From assembly GCF_003945325.1 (NCBI RefSeq), contig NZ_AP019307.1:62001-126000 (forward strand): a stretch of 64,000 nt of DNA, in the 5' to 3' direction. Of the stretch, positions 17,086 to 26,101 are shown in pieces. Positions within the stretch are counted from its first letter, which is position 1, and every line of letters begins with the position of its first letter. The stretch is from Nocardioides baekrokdamisoli. Lineage in GTDB: Bacteria > Actinomycetota > Actinomycetes > Propionibacteriales > Nocardioidaceae. Both the position numbers and the translations under genes were made by a program. The notes beneath the pieces were generated by a model. It was not told the DNA's origin, made no database searches, and worked only from the letters and a program-made list of their open reading frames with translations.

Positions 17086-17159
17086 GGGCTGGCATCGGCT
17101 CTCCTGTCTGAGCGTGCGATCGGTAGAGAGCGCAGCTAGGAAATTGAGTTGGGGGACTA

Positions 17160-18083
17160 GTGGACTGGATGTCGGTTGATTGGTCCGTTGCGGCACCCGG
17201 GGTAAGCGCCGCGGCGACGGCTGTTTCGTCGGTAGCGGCATTGGCATCGTGGCGGCAGGCACGCAGAAGCCAGCGCTCCGCAGATGTTTCTGCGCGTAAA
17301 GCCGACATTGACTTCGGCCTCTCACTACTCGGCGTTAGGCCCGCCGTCTACCTCGAAATCGATCGCGTCGAATATCGCTGGGTAGCGCCGATGGGACGTG
17401 GCATGGCGGAGAGAAGGGTACCGACGGAGGCGATGACGCTGGACGAACTGATCGAGGCCGAAATCTTTGGCGAAGTCGAGATGCGTGGCCACCTTCGTAA
17501 CGGTGATGTCCCGCTTCTCCTCACTGTTCGCGATCACCCGCACTCACTGAGAGACTCGTGGAGGCCGTCGGAGAACGAGTCGGTCTTCCGTCTCGGCGGG
17601 CCAAGGCACGAGCCCCAGCACCGAGCGTTGCTGGATGCTGGAGCGACGGTGAAGTTTGTCTGGACGGACCGCAGATCTGCCGTTGAGTGGATCGGGCTTC
17701 GCTCGCTGCACGGGCGAAATCTGTACGGCGACCCAGAGTTGGTTCTGCCGCGACTGCGTCTAGGTGACTGCCTCCGCCAACCACACAAGATGCTGGACCC
17801 GGCTTGGAGGATGCACATGCGGTGCGTGCAGATCGCCCGATCGGGATTCGAGCTGGTTGCGGAGTCTCGCGGGGCAGACCGCCTCATCACCGTTTGGAGA
17901 GCCGAAGTCGTACGGACACCGATGTCGTCTGCGGGCCGTGTCGGTGACACGCTTGCGTGGACGTGCCAGAAGCCGGATACGGGACCGGTCGATGACGACC
18001 AAGTGATCTACCGATATCGATTCGACAACACTCTTGCTCGTCTCCAGCCGGCCTCGGCGCGGTTCCTTCCAGGCCGCGCATGA
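17160..18083 (+). CDS. Hypothetical protein with N-terminal hydrophobic segment
   Basis: GTG at 17160 follows TTGGGGGACTA, a usable ribosome site; ATG at 17169 is an alternative. The 307-residue product begins with an Ala/Val-rich helix (VAAPGVSAAATAVSSVAALA) followed by basic WRQARRSQRS, a common layout for a single membrane anchor with a cytoplasmic remainder. The rest is Arg-rich and soluble with no motif that I recognise. It is the last gene before the second direct repeat and thus the right-most gene of the island block. Confidence 0.6.
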   Translation: MDWMSVDWSVAAPGVSAAATAVSSVAALASWRQARRSQRSADVSARKADIDFGLSLLGVRPAVYLEIDRVEYRWVAPMGRGMAERRVPTEAMTLDELIEAEIFGEVEMRGHLRNGDVPLLLTVRDHPHSLRDSWRPSENESVFRLGGPRHEPQHRALLDAGATVKFVWTDRRSAVEWIGLRSLHGRNLYGDPELVLPRLRLGDCLRQPHKMLDPAWRMHMRCVQIARSGFELVAESRGADRLITVWRAEVVRTPMSSAGRVGDTLAWTCQKPDTGPVDDDQVIYRYRFDNTLARLQPASARFLPGRA

Positions 18084-18168
18084 TCGTGTAGCAGGTAATC
18101 GCCGAACGTCAGGCAAGAGGCTCGGCCCGGCTAGTGATGGACTGTTCTTTGCCGCTGGACAGATCGTC

Positions 18169-18306
18169 AACTTCTAACAAATGTCTAACAACGGAAACGC
18201 GGAGACCCTCAAACGACCTAAGGAAACTAAAGGTGTTCGAGGGTCTCGCGCGTCACGTATGCACAGGTCAGAAGCCCTTTTCGTCACGTTTGTGCAGGTC
18301 AGAGGC
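18169..18306. repeat. Imperfect direct repeat, copy B (island edge near glnA)
   Basis: Begins AACTTCTAACAAATGTCTAA and ends GTCAGAGGC, aligning with 12002-12138. It contains two tandem half-units, CGTCACGTATGCACAGGTCA at 18251 and CGTCACGTTTGTGCAGGTCA at 18282, 31 bases apart. It ends 22 bases before the stop codon of glnA, exactly where accessory DNA gives way to conserved genes. This is the behaviour expected of an attachment-site or recombinase arm-site region, but no integrase gene is present to prove it. Confidence 0.7.
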
Positions 18307-18327
18307 TTGCGACACGGACATCCGGTT

Positions 18328-19749
18328 CTAGATGTCGTAGTAGAGCTCGAACTCGTGCGGGTGCGGGCGCAACTGCACCGGCAGGATCTCGTTGTTGCGC
18401 TTGTAGTCGATCCAGGTCTCGATCAGGTCCTCTGTGAAGACATCACCGACGGTGAGGAAGTCGTGGTCGGCCTCGAGAGCGTCCAGCACGGCCTCGAGCG
18501 ACGTCGGGACCTGAGCGATCTCAGCCTTCTCGTCGGCGGGGAGCTCGTAGATGTCCTTGTCGATCGGAGCCGCCGGCTCGATCTTGTTCTTGATGCCGTC
18601 GATGCCGGCCAGCAGCAGCGCCGCGAACGCCAGGTACGGGTTCGAGGACGGGTCCGGGAACCGGGTCTCGATGCGCTTGGCCTTCGGGTTCGAACCCGTG
18701 ATCGGGATGCGCACGGCCGCCGAACGGTTGCGCGAGGAGTACACCAGCGAGATCGGGGCCTCGAAGCCGGGCACCAGGCGGCGGTACGAGTTGACCGTCG
18801 GGTTGGTGAACGCGAGCACCGCCGGCGCGTGCTTCAGGATGCCGCCGATGTACCAGCGAGCCAGGTCCGAGAGGCCGCCGTAGTTCTTCTCGTCGTAGAA
18901 CAGCGGCTCGCCGTTGTTCCAGATCGACTGGTGCACGTGCATTCCCGAGCCGTTGTCGCCGAAGAGCGGCTTCGGCATGAAGGTGACCGTCTTGCCGGCC
19001 TCCCAGGCCACGTTCCGGATGATGTACTTGAACTTCATGATGTCGTCGGCAGCCTTGAGCAGCGTGTCGAACCGGTAGTTGATCTCCGCCTGGGCTGCCG
19101 TGCCGACCTCGTGGTGGGCGCGCTCGACGAGCAGGCCCGCACCCTCAAGGGCCTTGACCATATCGTCACGCAGGTCCTGCGTGCCGTCGGTCGGCGTGAC
19201 CGGGAAGTAGCCGCCCTTCGTACGCACCTGGTAGCCCCGGTTCGGGGTGCCGTCCGGGTTCGTCTCGGCACCCGTGTTCCAGACACCTTCGGCAGAGTCG
19301 ATGTGCACGAACGAGTGGTTCATGCCGGTCGCGAAGCGCACCGAGTCGAAGATGAAGAACTCCGCCTCGGGAGCGAAGAACGCGGTGTCGCCGATGCCGG
19401 TCGTGGCCAGGTACGCCAGCGCCTTGCGGGCGATGTTGCGCGGGTCGCGCGAGTACGCCTCGCCGGTGATCGGGTCGTGGACGAAGTACATCATCGCCAA
19501 CGTCTTGGACTTGCGGAACGGGTCCACGTACGCCGTGGTGACATCCGGGTAGAGCGCCATGTCCGACTCGTTGATGGTCTGGAAACCACGGATCGAGGAG
19601 CCGTCGAAGGCCATCGGGTCCAGGTTGAACGAGGACACCGGCACGGTCAGGTGCTGCTGGATGCCCGGGAGGTCGACGAAGCGTACGTCGACGAACTCGA
19701 CGCCTTCGTTCTTGATGAATGCGAGGAGCTCTTCGCCAGTGGTGAACAT
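18328..19749 (-). CDS. glnA: Glutamine synthetase type I
   Basis: The 473-residue enzyme condenses ammonia and glutamate to glutamine with ATP, as a dodecamer in the cytoplasm. Visible marks are [14 protein letters not shown] near the N-terminus (beta-grasp domain), DGSSIRGF, the metal/ATP region [11 protein letters not shown], and HVHQS near the active site. The KDIYELP motif (Tyr about residue 401) is the adenylylation site of GlnE-controlled GSI-beta enzymes, and the protein ends in ELYYDI. I start at ATG 19749 ([11 protein letters not shown]) with GTAGGG upstream; a GTG at 19758 would add three residues. It stands alone, divergent from the next gene, and its 3' end abuts the island repeat. 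Confidence 0.96.
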   Translation of the reverse strand: MFTTGEELLAFIKNEGVEFVDVRFVDLPGIQQHLTVPVSSFNLDPMAFDGSSIRGFQTINESDMALYPDVTTAYVDPFRKSKTLAMMYFVHDPITGEAYSRDPRNIARKALAYLATTGIGDTAFFAPEAEFFIFDSVRFATGMNHSFVHIDSAEGVWNTGAETNPDGTPNRGYQVRTKGGYFPVTPTDGTQDLRDDMVKALEGAGLLVERAHHEVGTAAQAEINYRFDTLLKAADDIMKFKYIIRNVAWEAGKTVTFMPKPLFGDNGSGMHVHQSIWNNGEPLFYDEKNYGGLSDLARWYIGGILKHAPAVLAFTNPTVNSYRRLVPGFEAPISLVYSSRNRSAAVRIPITGSNPKAKRIETRFPDPSSNPYLAFAALLLAGIDGIKNKIEPAAPIDKDIYELPADEKAEIAQVPTSLEAVLDALEADHDFLTVGDVFTEDLIETWIDYKRNNEILPVQLRPHPHEFELYYDI

Positions 19750-19894
19750 GTGACGCACCCTACAAAGAAATGAGGGCCTGCGGGAGTGGCTCCAGCCACT
19801 GCACAGCGGACGTTCAGGGCGGCCCGTCCCATGCCGCAGAGGTCGGCGTGTCCCTATTGTTCATTGAGGGGGCGAGCGAAGGGCCGGAAGATCT

Positions 19895-21940
19895 GTGCCA
19901 CTGGTGATGCGTCGTGCTGCCCGCCTGCTCGGGTTGGCGCTTCTGGCCGGCTGTTGGGTCGCGTTCGCCGTTGCGCCTGCGTACGCGGGGGCCCCGCCCG
20001 CGCCCGTCGTGACGACTCCGTCGGGCTCCACGGTCACTGTGCTGGTCGGCGCCCAGCCGATCCACTTCGCGGGGACGGTCACCGGACCGATCGTCGCGGG
20101 CACCGACCGGGTGTTCGTCGTGCACAACGACGGCTCCCTCGACCCGCCGCAGATCTGCAACATCGTGCTGTCGTCGACGGACTGGGCTTGCGACTCCTCC
20201 GCGACGTTCGTGGTGGGGACTTATCAGATCGACGTGTCCTGGTTCGCGAATGACCCGAGTTTCAGTGGCACACCGCAGAAGACGACGCTCACCGTCCACG
20301 TCCTACCGTACTCCACTCCGACGCCCACGCCGACCCCTACGCCGACGCACACGCACTCCGCCTCGCCGTCTCCGGCACCTACCCACGCTCCGCCGCCTCC
20401 GACGCATTCCGTACCGGCTCCGTTGCCCGTGCCGACTACCAGCGCAACACCCACGCCCACTCATACGCCCAGCCCCACTCCAACGCCGACCGTGACGCCG
20501 GCGGCGCCGACCGTCACCCCGGCTCCGCCCATCCCGGTGGGCTATCCGCGTTGGCTGCCGACTGACCACCCGAAAACGGTGCTCGGTATCGGGGTGGCCG
20601 TCTTCACCGTCCTCGCGCTGATCGGCCCTGCAGGTCTGGCCCTGAGTGCCGGGGCAAGTGCGGGATCGGCGGCCCTCACCATGACGGGTGCTGTGGTCGG
20701 TGGGGCCGCGGTGGCTGGCTCCGCCACCAGTCACAGACGCGGCAAGGGGTCAGTCGCGTCGGCGAGTACGAAGAGTGCCGCCTTCAGCGGGGCCGGCGCA
20801 GGTATTGGCGATCAGTCGAGGACGTGGCGATGGCCCGGCTGGCACGCGATCGATGCCCTGAGCCTGGTGGTTCCACGCTGGTTGGCTCCGCGCTCGCCGC
20901 TGACCGCGCGAGTGCTCGCCGACGGCTCGTACCTGCGCGCGATCTTCGGGTCCGCATGGCTCCTCGGCTGCCCGGCAGGTCTGGTCCTGGGGATCGTCGC
21001 TGGTCGACACAACGACGGACTGCCGATCCCGCCGAGTGTGACGATCACCGCAGTCCTGCTGGTGCTGGCGATCATCGACGCCGGCTGGGGCGCTGCCGGG
21101 CTTGTCGGGTTCGTGCTCGCGATGCTGGTGGCACCGTCACACCTTGTCGGATTCGCGCCGCAGGTCCGTTCCTTCCTCGGCCTTGCCGCATTGTGGTTCG
21201 CGATCCCGCTCATCGCCGCGGCCGCGCGGCCCTTCCGGCGCGTCGTGGGCGACGGACGTCGGTACACCTGGGACCGATGGGCCGACACGGTGATCGCCGC
21301 GTTGTTTGCTGGCTGGGCGGTGCAGAAGGTCGTACGCGGTCTGCCCGGCCTCTCCGGACTGGACCTTCCCATCGGGCGCCACAGCAGTGAGCTCGCGCTG
21401 CTCGCGATGGCAACGGTCGTCGTACGCGTCGCCCTGGAGGAATGGGCTGCACACGCGTACCCGCTGCGACTCGCGGTGGTCTCGATCGGAAAGCTGCCGT
21501 CTCCCGGAGCCGGTCAGAAATACTTCGCGACGCTCGTCCGGACCGTGCTGTTCGTGTTCCTGGCTGTTGCGTTCATCGGGAACTGCTGGCAGTTGTGGGT
21601 CGGGGCCGCACTGTTCCTCCTGCCCCAGGTTCTCGGCATCCACGAGAAGTCGTTCCCCAACTCGGAACGTCTCCATCGGTTGCTCCCCGTGGGGGTGCTG
21701 AAGACGCTGGTGATGCTCCTGATCGGGACCTTCTTCGTCCGCTGGGTGTTCTCCTGGCTGCACGACCCGAGTCGGATGCTCCGTGACGGGTTCGTGCTGC
21801 TGGCTCTGCCGGGACTGGCTCTCTCGCTGATCGGCCTCTTCGGCCATGACGGCCCCGATCAGCGCTGGACGTGGCGGCGGCAGCTCCTCGGTGTGCTGAT
21901 CGTGGCCGTGACCGCGGGTCTGGTGCTCACCGGTTGGTGA
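19895..21940 (+). CDS. Large membrane protein with signal peptide and Pro/Thr-rich stalk
   Basis: The 681-residue product starts at GTG 19895 (GGAAG 7 bases upstream; ATG at 19907 also possible) with a signal peptide (RLLGLALLAGCWVAFAVAPA ending in AYAGA). A small extracellular domain follows (about residues 35-140), then a roughly 70-residue Thr/Pro stalk of TPTPTPTP type, then about nine to ten hydrophobic segments interrupted by a cytoplasmic-looking loop (RRGKGSVASAST). No enzymatic motif is visible and no family is recognised. It is likely a surface-exposed integral membrane protein. Its end converges on fdhD with a 36-base gap. Confidence 0.7.
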   Translation: MPLVMRRAARLLGLALLAGCWVAFAVAPAYAGAPPAPVVTTPSGSTVTVLVGAQPIHFAGTVTGPIVAGTDRVFVVHNDGSLDPPQICNIVLSSTDWACDSSATFVVGTYQIDVSWFANDPSFSGTPQKTTLTVHVLPYSTPTPTPTPTPTHTHSASPSPAPTHAPPPPTHSVPAPLPVPTTSATPTPTHTPSPTPTPTVTPAAPTVTPAPPIPVGYPRWLPTDHPKTVLGIGVAVFTVLALIGPAGLALSAGASAGSAALTMTGAVVGGAAVAGSATSHRRGKGSVASASTKSAAFSGAGAGIGDQSRTWRWPGWHAIDALSLVVPRWLAPRSPLTARVLADGSYLRAIFGSAWLLGCPAGLVLGIVAGRHNDGLPIPPSVTITAVLLVLAIIDAGWGAAGLVGFVLAMLVAPSHLVGFAPQVRSFLGLAALWFAIPLIAAAARPFRRVVGDGRRYTWDRWADTVIAALFAGWAVQKVVRGLPGLSGLDLPIGRHSSELALLAMATVVVRVALEEWAAHAYPLRLAVVSIGKLPSPGAGQKYFATLVRTVLFVFLAVAFIGNCWQLWVGAALFLLPQVLGIHEKSFPNSERLHRLLPVGVLKTLVMLLIGTFFVRWVFSWLHDPSRMLRDGFVLLALPGLALSLIGLFGHDGPDQRWTWRRQLLGVLIVAVTAGLVLTGW

Positions 21941-21976
21941 CATCCCGGCCGACGCCTCGCTGTGAATGCGGCGCAC

Positions 21977-22813
21977 TCAGTCGCGAAGCGTCCCCAGGAC
22001 GCGATGGTGTCCCGCGTACACATTCATCGAGGATCCGCGGACGAATCCCAGCAACGTCAGGCCCGCTTCCTCAGCAAGGTCGACCGCGAGGGAGGACGGA
22101 GCGGACACCGCCGCGAGGATCGGGATGCCCGCCATCACAGCCTTCTGGACGAGTTCGAAGGACGCGCGGCTGCTGACCATCAGGATCGTGCCGCGCGCGG
22201 GGAGCCCTTCGGTGCGTACGCAGGCGCCGATCACCTTGTCGACGGCGTTGTGTCGTCCCACGTCCTCCCGCGCCGCGATCAGGTCGCCGCTGATCGTGAA
22301 CAGGCCCGCCGCATGGACGCCGCCGGTGCGGTCGAACACCTGCTGGGCGCTGCGGAGTCGGTCCGGGAGGGTTGCGAGCACGTCGGGTGACACCCGAGCC
22401 GGGTCGTCGCTGACCGACCAGGCCGAGGCGGTGCGTACGGCGTCCAGCGAGGCCTTGCCGCACAGGCCGCACGACGAGGTCGTGTAGAAGTTGCGTTGCA
22501 CGGACGTGTCAGGCTCCGGCACCCCGGCCGCGAGGCGTACGTCCACGACGTTGTAGCTGTTCGAGCCGTCGACCTGCGCCCCGGCGCAGTAGCGGACGGT
22601 GACGACGTCGCCCGCCGAGCGGATCACGCCTTCGCTCAACAGGAACCCGAGCGCGAGGTCGAAATCATTGCCCGGGGTACGCATCGTCACCGTGAGCGGA
22701 TGCCCGTTGACGCGGATCTCCATCGGCTCCTCGACGGCGAGGACGTCCGCGCGTTGGTCGACGGCACCATCGCGTACGCGGACCACCGGACGCCGCATCG
22801 TGACGCGGCCCAT
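21977..22813 (-). CDS. fdhD: Formate dehydrogenase accessory sulfurtransferase FdhD
   Basis: FdhD carries sulfur from a cysteine desulfurase to the molybdenum cofactor of formate dehydrogenases. The product shows EEPMEIRVNG, MRTPGNDFDLALGFLLSEG, the redox motif SCGLCGKASLDA, the DVGRHNAVDKVIG segment and a C-terminal GFVRGSSMNVY, all hallmarks of the family. I place the start at ATG 22813 (MGRVTMRRPVVRVRDG), giving 278 residues; the longer frame reads into the upstream gene in another frame. Only one base separates it from the stop of the oxidoreductase gene, so the two are translated together, fitting FdhD's role in activating that enzyme. Confidence 0.93.
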   Translation of the reverse strand: MGRVTMRRPVVRVRDGAVDQRADVLAVEEPMEIRVNGHPLTVTMRTPGNDFDLALGFLLSEGVIRSAGDVVTVRYCAGAQVDGSNSYNVVDVRLAAGVPEPDTSVQRNFYTTSSCGLCGKASLDAVRTASAWSVSDDPARVSPDVLATLPDRLRSAQQVFDRTGGVHAAGLFTISGDLIAAREDVGRHNAVDKVIGACVRTEGLPARGTILMVSSRASFELVQKAVMAGIPILAAVSAPSSLAVDLAEEAGLTLLGFVRGSSMNVYAGHHRVLGTLRD

Positions 22814-22814
22814 C

Positions 22815-25106
22815 TCAGCCGTTCTCCGATCCGGCGACGTGCCGCTCGAAGCGGACGATGACGCCCTTCGAAGCGGGCGTGTTGCTGATCTCCGCAACGC
22901 TGTCGAGGGGGACCAGGACGTTGGCCTCGGGGTAGTACGCGGCGGCGGACCCCCGGGCCGCCGGGTAGGCGACCAGACGGAACTCCGGTGCGCGCCGTTC
23001 GACCTGATCAGTCCACTGGCTGACGATGTCCACCAGGTCACCGTCGGCGAATCCGAGTTCGGCGATGTCGTCGGGGTTCACCAGGACCACCCGCCGTGCG
23101 TTGTGGATGCCCCGGTAACGGTCATTCATGGCGTACGGGATGGTGTTCCACTGGTCGTGGGAGCGCAGGCTCTGGAGCACCAGGTGCCCGGGCGGTGGCG
23201 TGAGCACGGTGAAGGCATTCGTGGTGAACTCGGCCTTGCCGCTGGCGGTGTTGTAGACGCGGCTGTTGACGGGATTGGGGAGGTTGAATCCGCCCGGTTG
23301 CGCCACCCGCGCGTTGAAGTCGGTGAACCCGGGCACGACGCGGGAGATCCGGTCCCGGATCAGTCCGTAGTCGCCGATGAAATCGGTCCAGGGGATCGAG
23401 CCGGCGGGGAGCGTACGCGCCGCGAGACGCGAGATGATCGCCACCTCGCTCAGCAGGTCGGGAGAAGCCGGGTGCAGCTTGCCGCGACTCGCATGCACGT
23501 CGCTCATCGAGTCCTCGACCGTCACGAACTGCTCGCCGGTGCCCTGCACGTCGCGATCGCTGCGGCCGAGCGTCGGCAGGATCAGTGCCGTCTCACCGCA
23601 GACGGTGTGGGACCGGTTGAGCTTGGTGGAGATCTGCACTGTCAGCCGGCAGCGACGCAACGCCTGTTCGGTGACATCGCTGTCGGACATCGCGCGGACG
23701 AAGTTCCCGGCGACGCCGACGAAGACCTTGGCCTCGCCGTCGCGCATCGCGCGTACGCCGGCCACCGAGTCGTACCCGTGCGTACGCGGGGAGGTGATCT
23801 GGAACTCGTCGTCGAGTGCGGCGAGGAAGCTCTCCGGCATCCGTTCCCAGATGCCCATCGTGCGGTCGCCCTGGACGTTGCTGTGTCCGCGTACGGGGCA
23901 CACGCCGGCACCCGGTCGCCCGAGGTTGCCGCGCAGGAGCAGGAAGTTGACGATCTCCCGGATGGTCGGCACACCGTGCCGATGCTGGGTGATGCCCATC
24001 GCCCAACAGACGATGACCGACTTGCTGGCGAGCACCCGGCCGACGAGCTCCTCGATCTCGGAGCGGTCGAGGCCCGTGGCCTCCAGGACCGCGTCCCACT
24101 CGACGGCGCGTACGTGCTCGGCGAACGCGTCGAAGCCGACGGTGTCGGAGGCGATGAACGAGTGGTCCATGACCGTGCCGGGGGAGGCGTCCTCGGCTTC
24201 GAGCAGGAGCCGGTTGAGCAGTTGGAAGAGCGCGAGATCCCCGCCCGGACGGATCTTGAGGAACTGGTCCGCGATGACGCTGCCGCGACCGATGACACCG
24301 CGGGCCACCTGAGGATTCTTGAAGCGTTTCAGGCCGGCCTCGGGCAGCGGATTGATCGCCACCACTGACCCGCCGTTGCGCTTGGTCTGCTCCAATGCGG
24401 TGAGCATCCGTGGGTGGTTGGTGCCCGGGTTCTGCCCGACCACCAGGATCAGGTCCGAGGTGTGGATGTCGCCGAGGGAGACGCTGCCCTTGCCGATGCC
24501 CAGGGTCTGGTTCAGTGCCGACCCGGAGGATTCGTGGCACATGTTGGAGCAGTCCGGCAGGTTGTTGGTGCCGTACGCCCGGGCGAACAGTTGCAGCAGG
24601 AAGGCCGCCTCGTTGCTCACCCTGCCGGACGTGTAGAACATCGCCTCGTCCGGCGAGGCCAGGTCGTTGAGTTCGTCGGCGATCAGGCCGAACGCGTCGT
24701 CCCACCCGATCGGCTCGTAGTGGCTGCTGCCCGGCCGCTTGACCATCGGTTCGGTCAGGCGGCCTTGTTGGTTGAGCCAGTAGTCCGACTTCGAGTCGAG
24801 GTCGGCGACTGGATTTGCGGCGAAGAACTCGCGGGTGACCCGTCGAGTGGTCGCCTCATCGGCAATGTGCTTCGCGCCGTTCTCGCAGTACTCGTTCGCG
24901 TGCCGGTGGTCGCCCTCGGGCCAGGCGCAGCCCGGGCAGTCGATGCCGGACTTCTGGTTGATGGTGAGGAGGGTGAGAGCGGTACGCCGCGGAGACGTCT
25001 GGGAGAGCGCGTACTCCAACGCGTGCGCAACCGCGGGAACTCCCGCGGCCCACTCCTTCGGCGGCGTCACCGTGAGGTCGTCGGTCGGATCCACCCGCTG
25101 GTCCAC
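22815..25106 (-). CDS. FdhF/YdeP-family molybdopterin oxidoreductase (formate dehydrogenase-like)
   Basis: The 763-residue protein has an N-terminal CPGC...C cluster (Cys 57, 60, 74), a molybdopterin domain with GRVSNEAAFLLQLFARAYGT, and NMCHESSG, in which Cys190 falls where formate dehydrogenase H has its selenocysteine or cysteine Mo ligand. The C-terminal dinucleotide-binding region has VVLVNPDDIAELGFADGDLV. Family members use bis-MGD; formate oxidation is likely for this one because fdhD is coupled directly downstream and neighbouring genes (purU, formaldehyde dehydrogenase) produce formate. YdeP itself has been tied to acid resistance, so the substrate is not certain. Start is GTG 25106 with GAAGAG upstream. 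Confidence 0.88.
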   Translation of the reverse strand: MDQRVDPTDDLTVTPPKEWAAGVPAVAHALEYALSQTSPRRTALTLLTINQKSGIDCPGCAWPEGDHRHANEYCENGAKHIADEATTRRVTREFFAANPVADLDSKSDYWLNQQGRLTEPMVKRPGSSHYEPIGWDDAFGLIADELNDLASPDEAMFYTSGRVSNEAAFLLQLFARAYGTNNLPDCSNMCHESSGSALNQTLGIGKGSVSLGDIHTSDLILVVGQNPGTNHPRMLTALEQTKRNGGSVVAINPLPEAGLKRFKNPQVARGVIGRGSVIADQFLKIRPGGDLALFQLLNRLLLEAEDASPGTVMDHSFIASDTVGFDAFAEHVRAVEWDAVLEATGLDRSEIEELVGRVLASKSVIVCWAMGITQHRHGVPTIREIVNFLLLRGNLGRPGAGVCPVRGHSNVQGDRTMGIWERMPESFLAALDDEFQITSPRTHGYDSVAGVRAMRDGEAKVFVGVAGNFVRAMSDSDVTEQALRRCRLTVQISTKLNRSHTVCGETALILPTLGRSDRDVQGTGEQFVTVEDSMSDVHASRGKLHPASPDLLSEVAIISRLAARTLPAGSIPWTDFIGDYGLIRDRISRVVPGFTDFNARVAQPGGFNLPNPVNSRVYNTASGKAEFTTNAFTVLTPPPGHLVLQSLRSHDQWNTIPYAMNDRYRGIHNARRVVLVNPDDIAELGFADGDLVDIVSQWTDQVERRAPEFRLVAYPAARGSAAAYYPEANVLVPLDSVAEISNTPASKGVIVRFERHVAGSENG

Positions 25107-25143
25107 GTCAACTCTTCTCGTCAGATCTTGAAGTCAGCGTATG

Positions 25144-25180
25144 CCGCGTCCGCTCCCCGTGTGCAGGGGAGCGGACGCGG
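25144..25180 (-). terminator. Perfect 15-bp stem-loop terminator
   Basis: CCGCGTCCGCTCCCC pairs perfectly with GGGGAGCGGACGCGG around a 7-base loop. It lies 5 bases beyond the stop of the minus-strand acid phosphatase gene and before the promoter region of the FdhF-like gene. It lacks a strong U tract, as usual for GC-rich genomes. Confidence 0.75.
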
Positions 25181-25185
25181 TTGGA

Positions 25186-26016
25186 TCACTGCGGGTAGCC
25201 GACGACCACCGGGGCGTTCCAGGCGTTCAGCGTGGCCGAACCCCACTTGCCGTACGCAGCGTTCGGGAACATGATCCAGTCCCGACCCCAGTGCGATGCG
25301 AGCTGGGTGGCGCGGACGTGCTGCTGGTCCGAGGTCAGCCCCTTGAACGAGCCGTCAAAGTCGACCAACTGGTCACCGAACTGCATCAGCAGGGTGTGGT
25401 TCTTCTCGATCGACGCCCGACGGACTGCCTTGGTGTTGGCATCCGTCGTGTAGAGCAACGTGTGGCTCGCGACGGCCTGCGGCAGTCCCAACGTGTTGAG
25501 GGTGGCGAGCGTTGCGCTGATGTTCTGCTGGTAGCGGTCGGAGACGTAGTAGATCGCGACGTGCTTGCTGTTGGCGTAGGCGAAGAACCACCGCGCGCCT
25601 GCGGTCAGCGTCGGGTTGCCGTGCAACTCCCAGTCGTTCCAGGTGTCCCAGCTGGTGTAGGTGTGGCACTGCTCGAGGTCTCGAGCCAGGAGTGCCGAGT
25701 TGTCCAGCACGGTCTCATCGAGGTCCGTCATGATGGCCAACGGCTTGTGCGACGTCCGGGCGACCTTGCTGGCCAGGATGCGGTCGAGCTGGTCCGCGGC
25801 GCGGCGCCAGGTCTGGATCTGGAGGGCGGCGTTGTTCGCCGACTGCTGGTACTGCAGGGCGCGGTAGTACTGCGTCACCGGGTCGCTGCACGGGCTGGCA
25901 GAAGCCGCACTACCGCTCGACGAAACGCCGAGCACGAAGGCTCCGGCAGCAGCTGCGGTGACGAGGGCGGAGGTCGCCGCGACGCGCGACTTCCGCTGGA
26001 ACCACTTGGTGTTCAT
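25186..26016 (-). CDS. Exported class C (e(P4)-type) HAD acid phosphatase
   Basis: The 276-residue product has a signal peptide (VAATSALVTAAAAGAFVLGV, then SSSGSAASAS), a helical stretch, then the HAD nucleophile motif IMTDLDETVLDN (DxDxT, about residue 96). YYVSDR and IEKNHTLLMQFGDQLVDFDG complete the HAD IIIB pattern with the Lys and Asp-Asp motifs. Such enzymes act outside the cytoplasmic membrane on nucleotides and small phosphomonoesters. A strong site (AAGGAGAA) precedes ATG 26016, and stem-loops lie on both sides, so it is monocistronic. It sits beside the betaine transporter, so phosphocholine is an attractive but unproven substrate. Confidence 0.88.
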   Translation of the reverse strand: MNTKWFQRKSRVAATSALVTAAAAGAFVLGVSSSGSAASASPCSDPVTQYYRALQYQQSANNAALQIQTWRRAADQLDRILASKVARTSHKPLAIMTDLDETVLDNSALLARDLEQCHTYTSWDTWNDWELHGNPTLTAGARWFFAYANSKHVAIYYVSDRYQQNISATLATLNTLGLPQAVASHTLLYTTDANTKAVRRASIEKNHTLLMQFGDQLVDFDGSFKGLTSDQQHVRATQLASHWGRDWIMFPNAAYGKWGSATLNAWNAPVVVGYPQ

Positions 26017-26049
26017 CCTGAGTTCTCCTTGTGTTCATCTGGGACGGAC

Positions 26050-26090
26050 TGAGGCCCGCCGACCGGGTGCGCGCCGGTCGGCGGGCCTCA
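26050..26090 (-). terminator. Perfect 17-bp stem-loop terminator of the betaine operon
   Basis: TGAGGCCCGCCGACCGG pairs perfectly with CCGGTCGGCGGGCCTCA around a 7-base loop, 11 bases beyond the stop of the binding-protein gene. Position and strength mark the end of the betB-betA-transporter operon. Confidence 0.8.
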
Positions 26091-26101
26091 GGTGGTGCGT
26101 G

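Noticed and set aside
18683..18698. GGGTTCGAACCC looks like a tRNA T-arm and a possible integration site
   Set aside because: It lies inside the glnA coding sequence (NPKAKR region) with no tRNA fold around it.
18181..19773. 530-codon plus-strand frame over glnA
   Set aside because: Shadow of glnA; composition typical of the reverse strand, no recognisable family.
20311..20530. Repetitive ACGCCCAC units suspected to be a tandem-repeat or CRISPR-like array
   Set aside because: They encode the Thr/Pro stalk of the membrane protein in frame and have no spacers.
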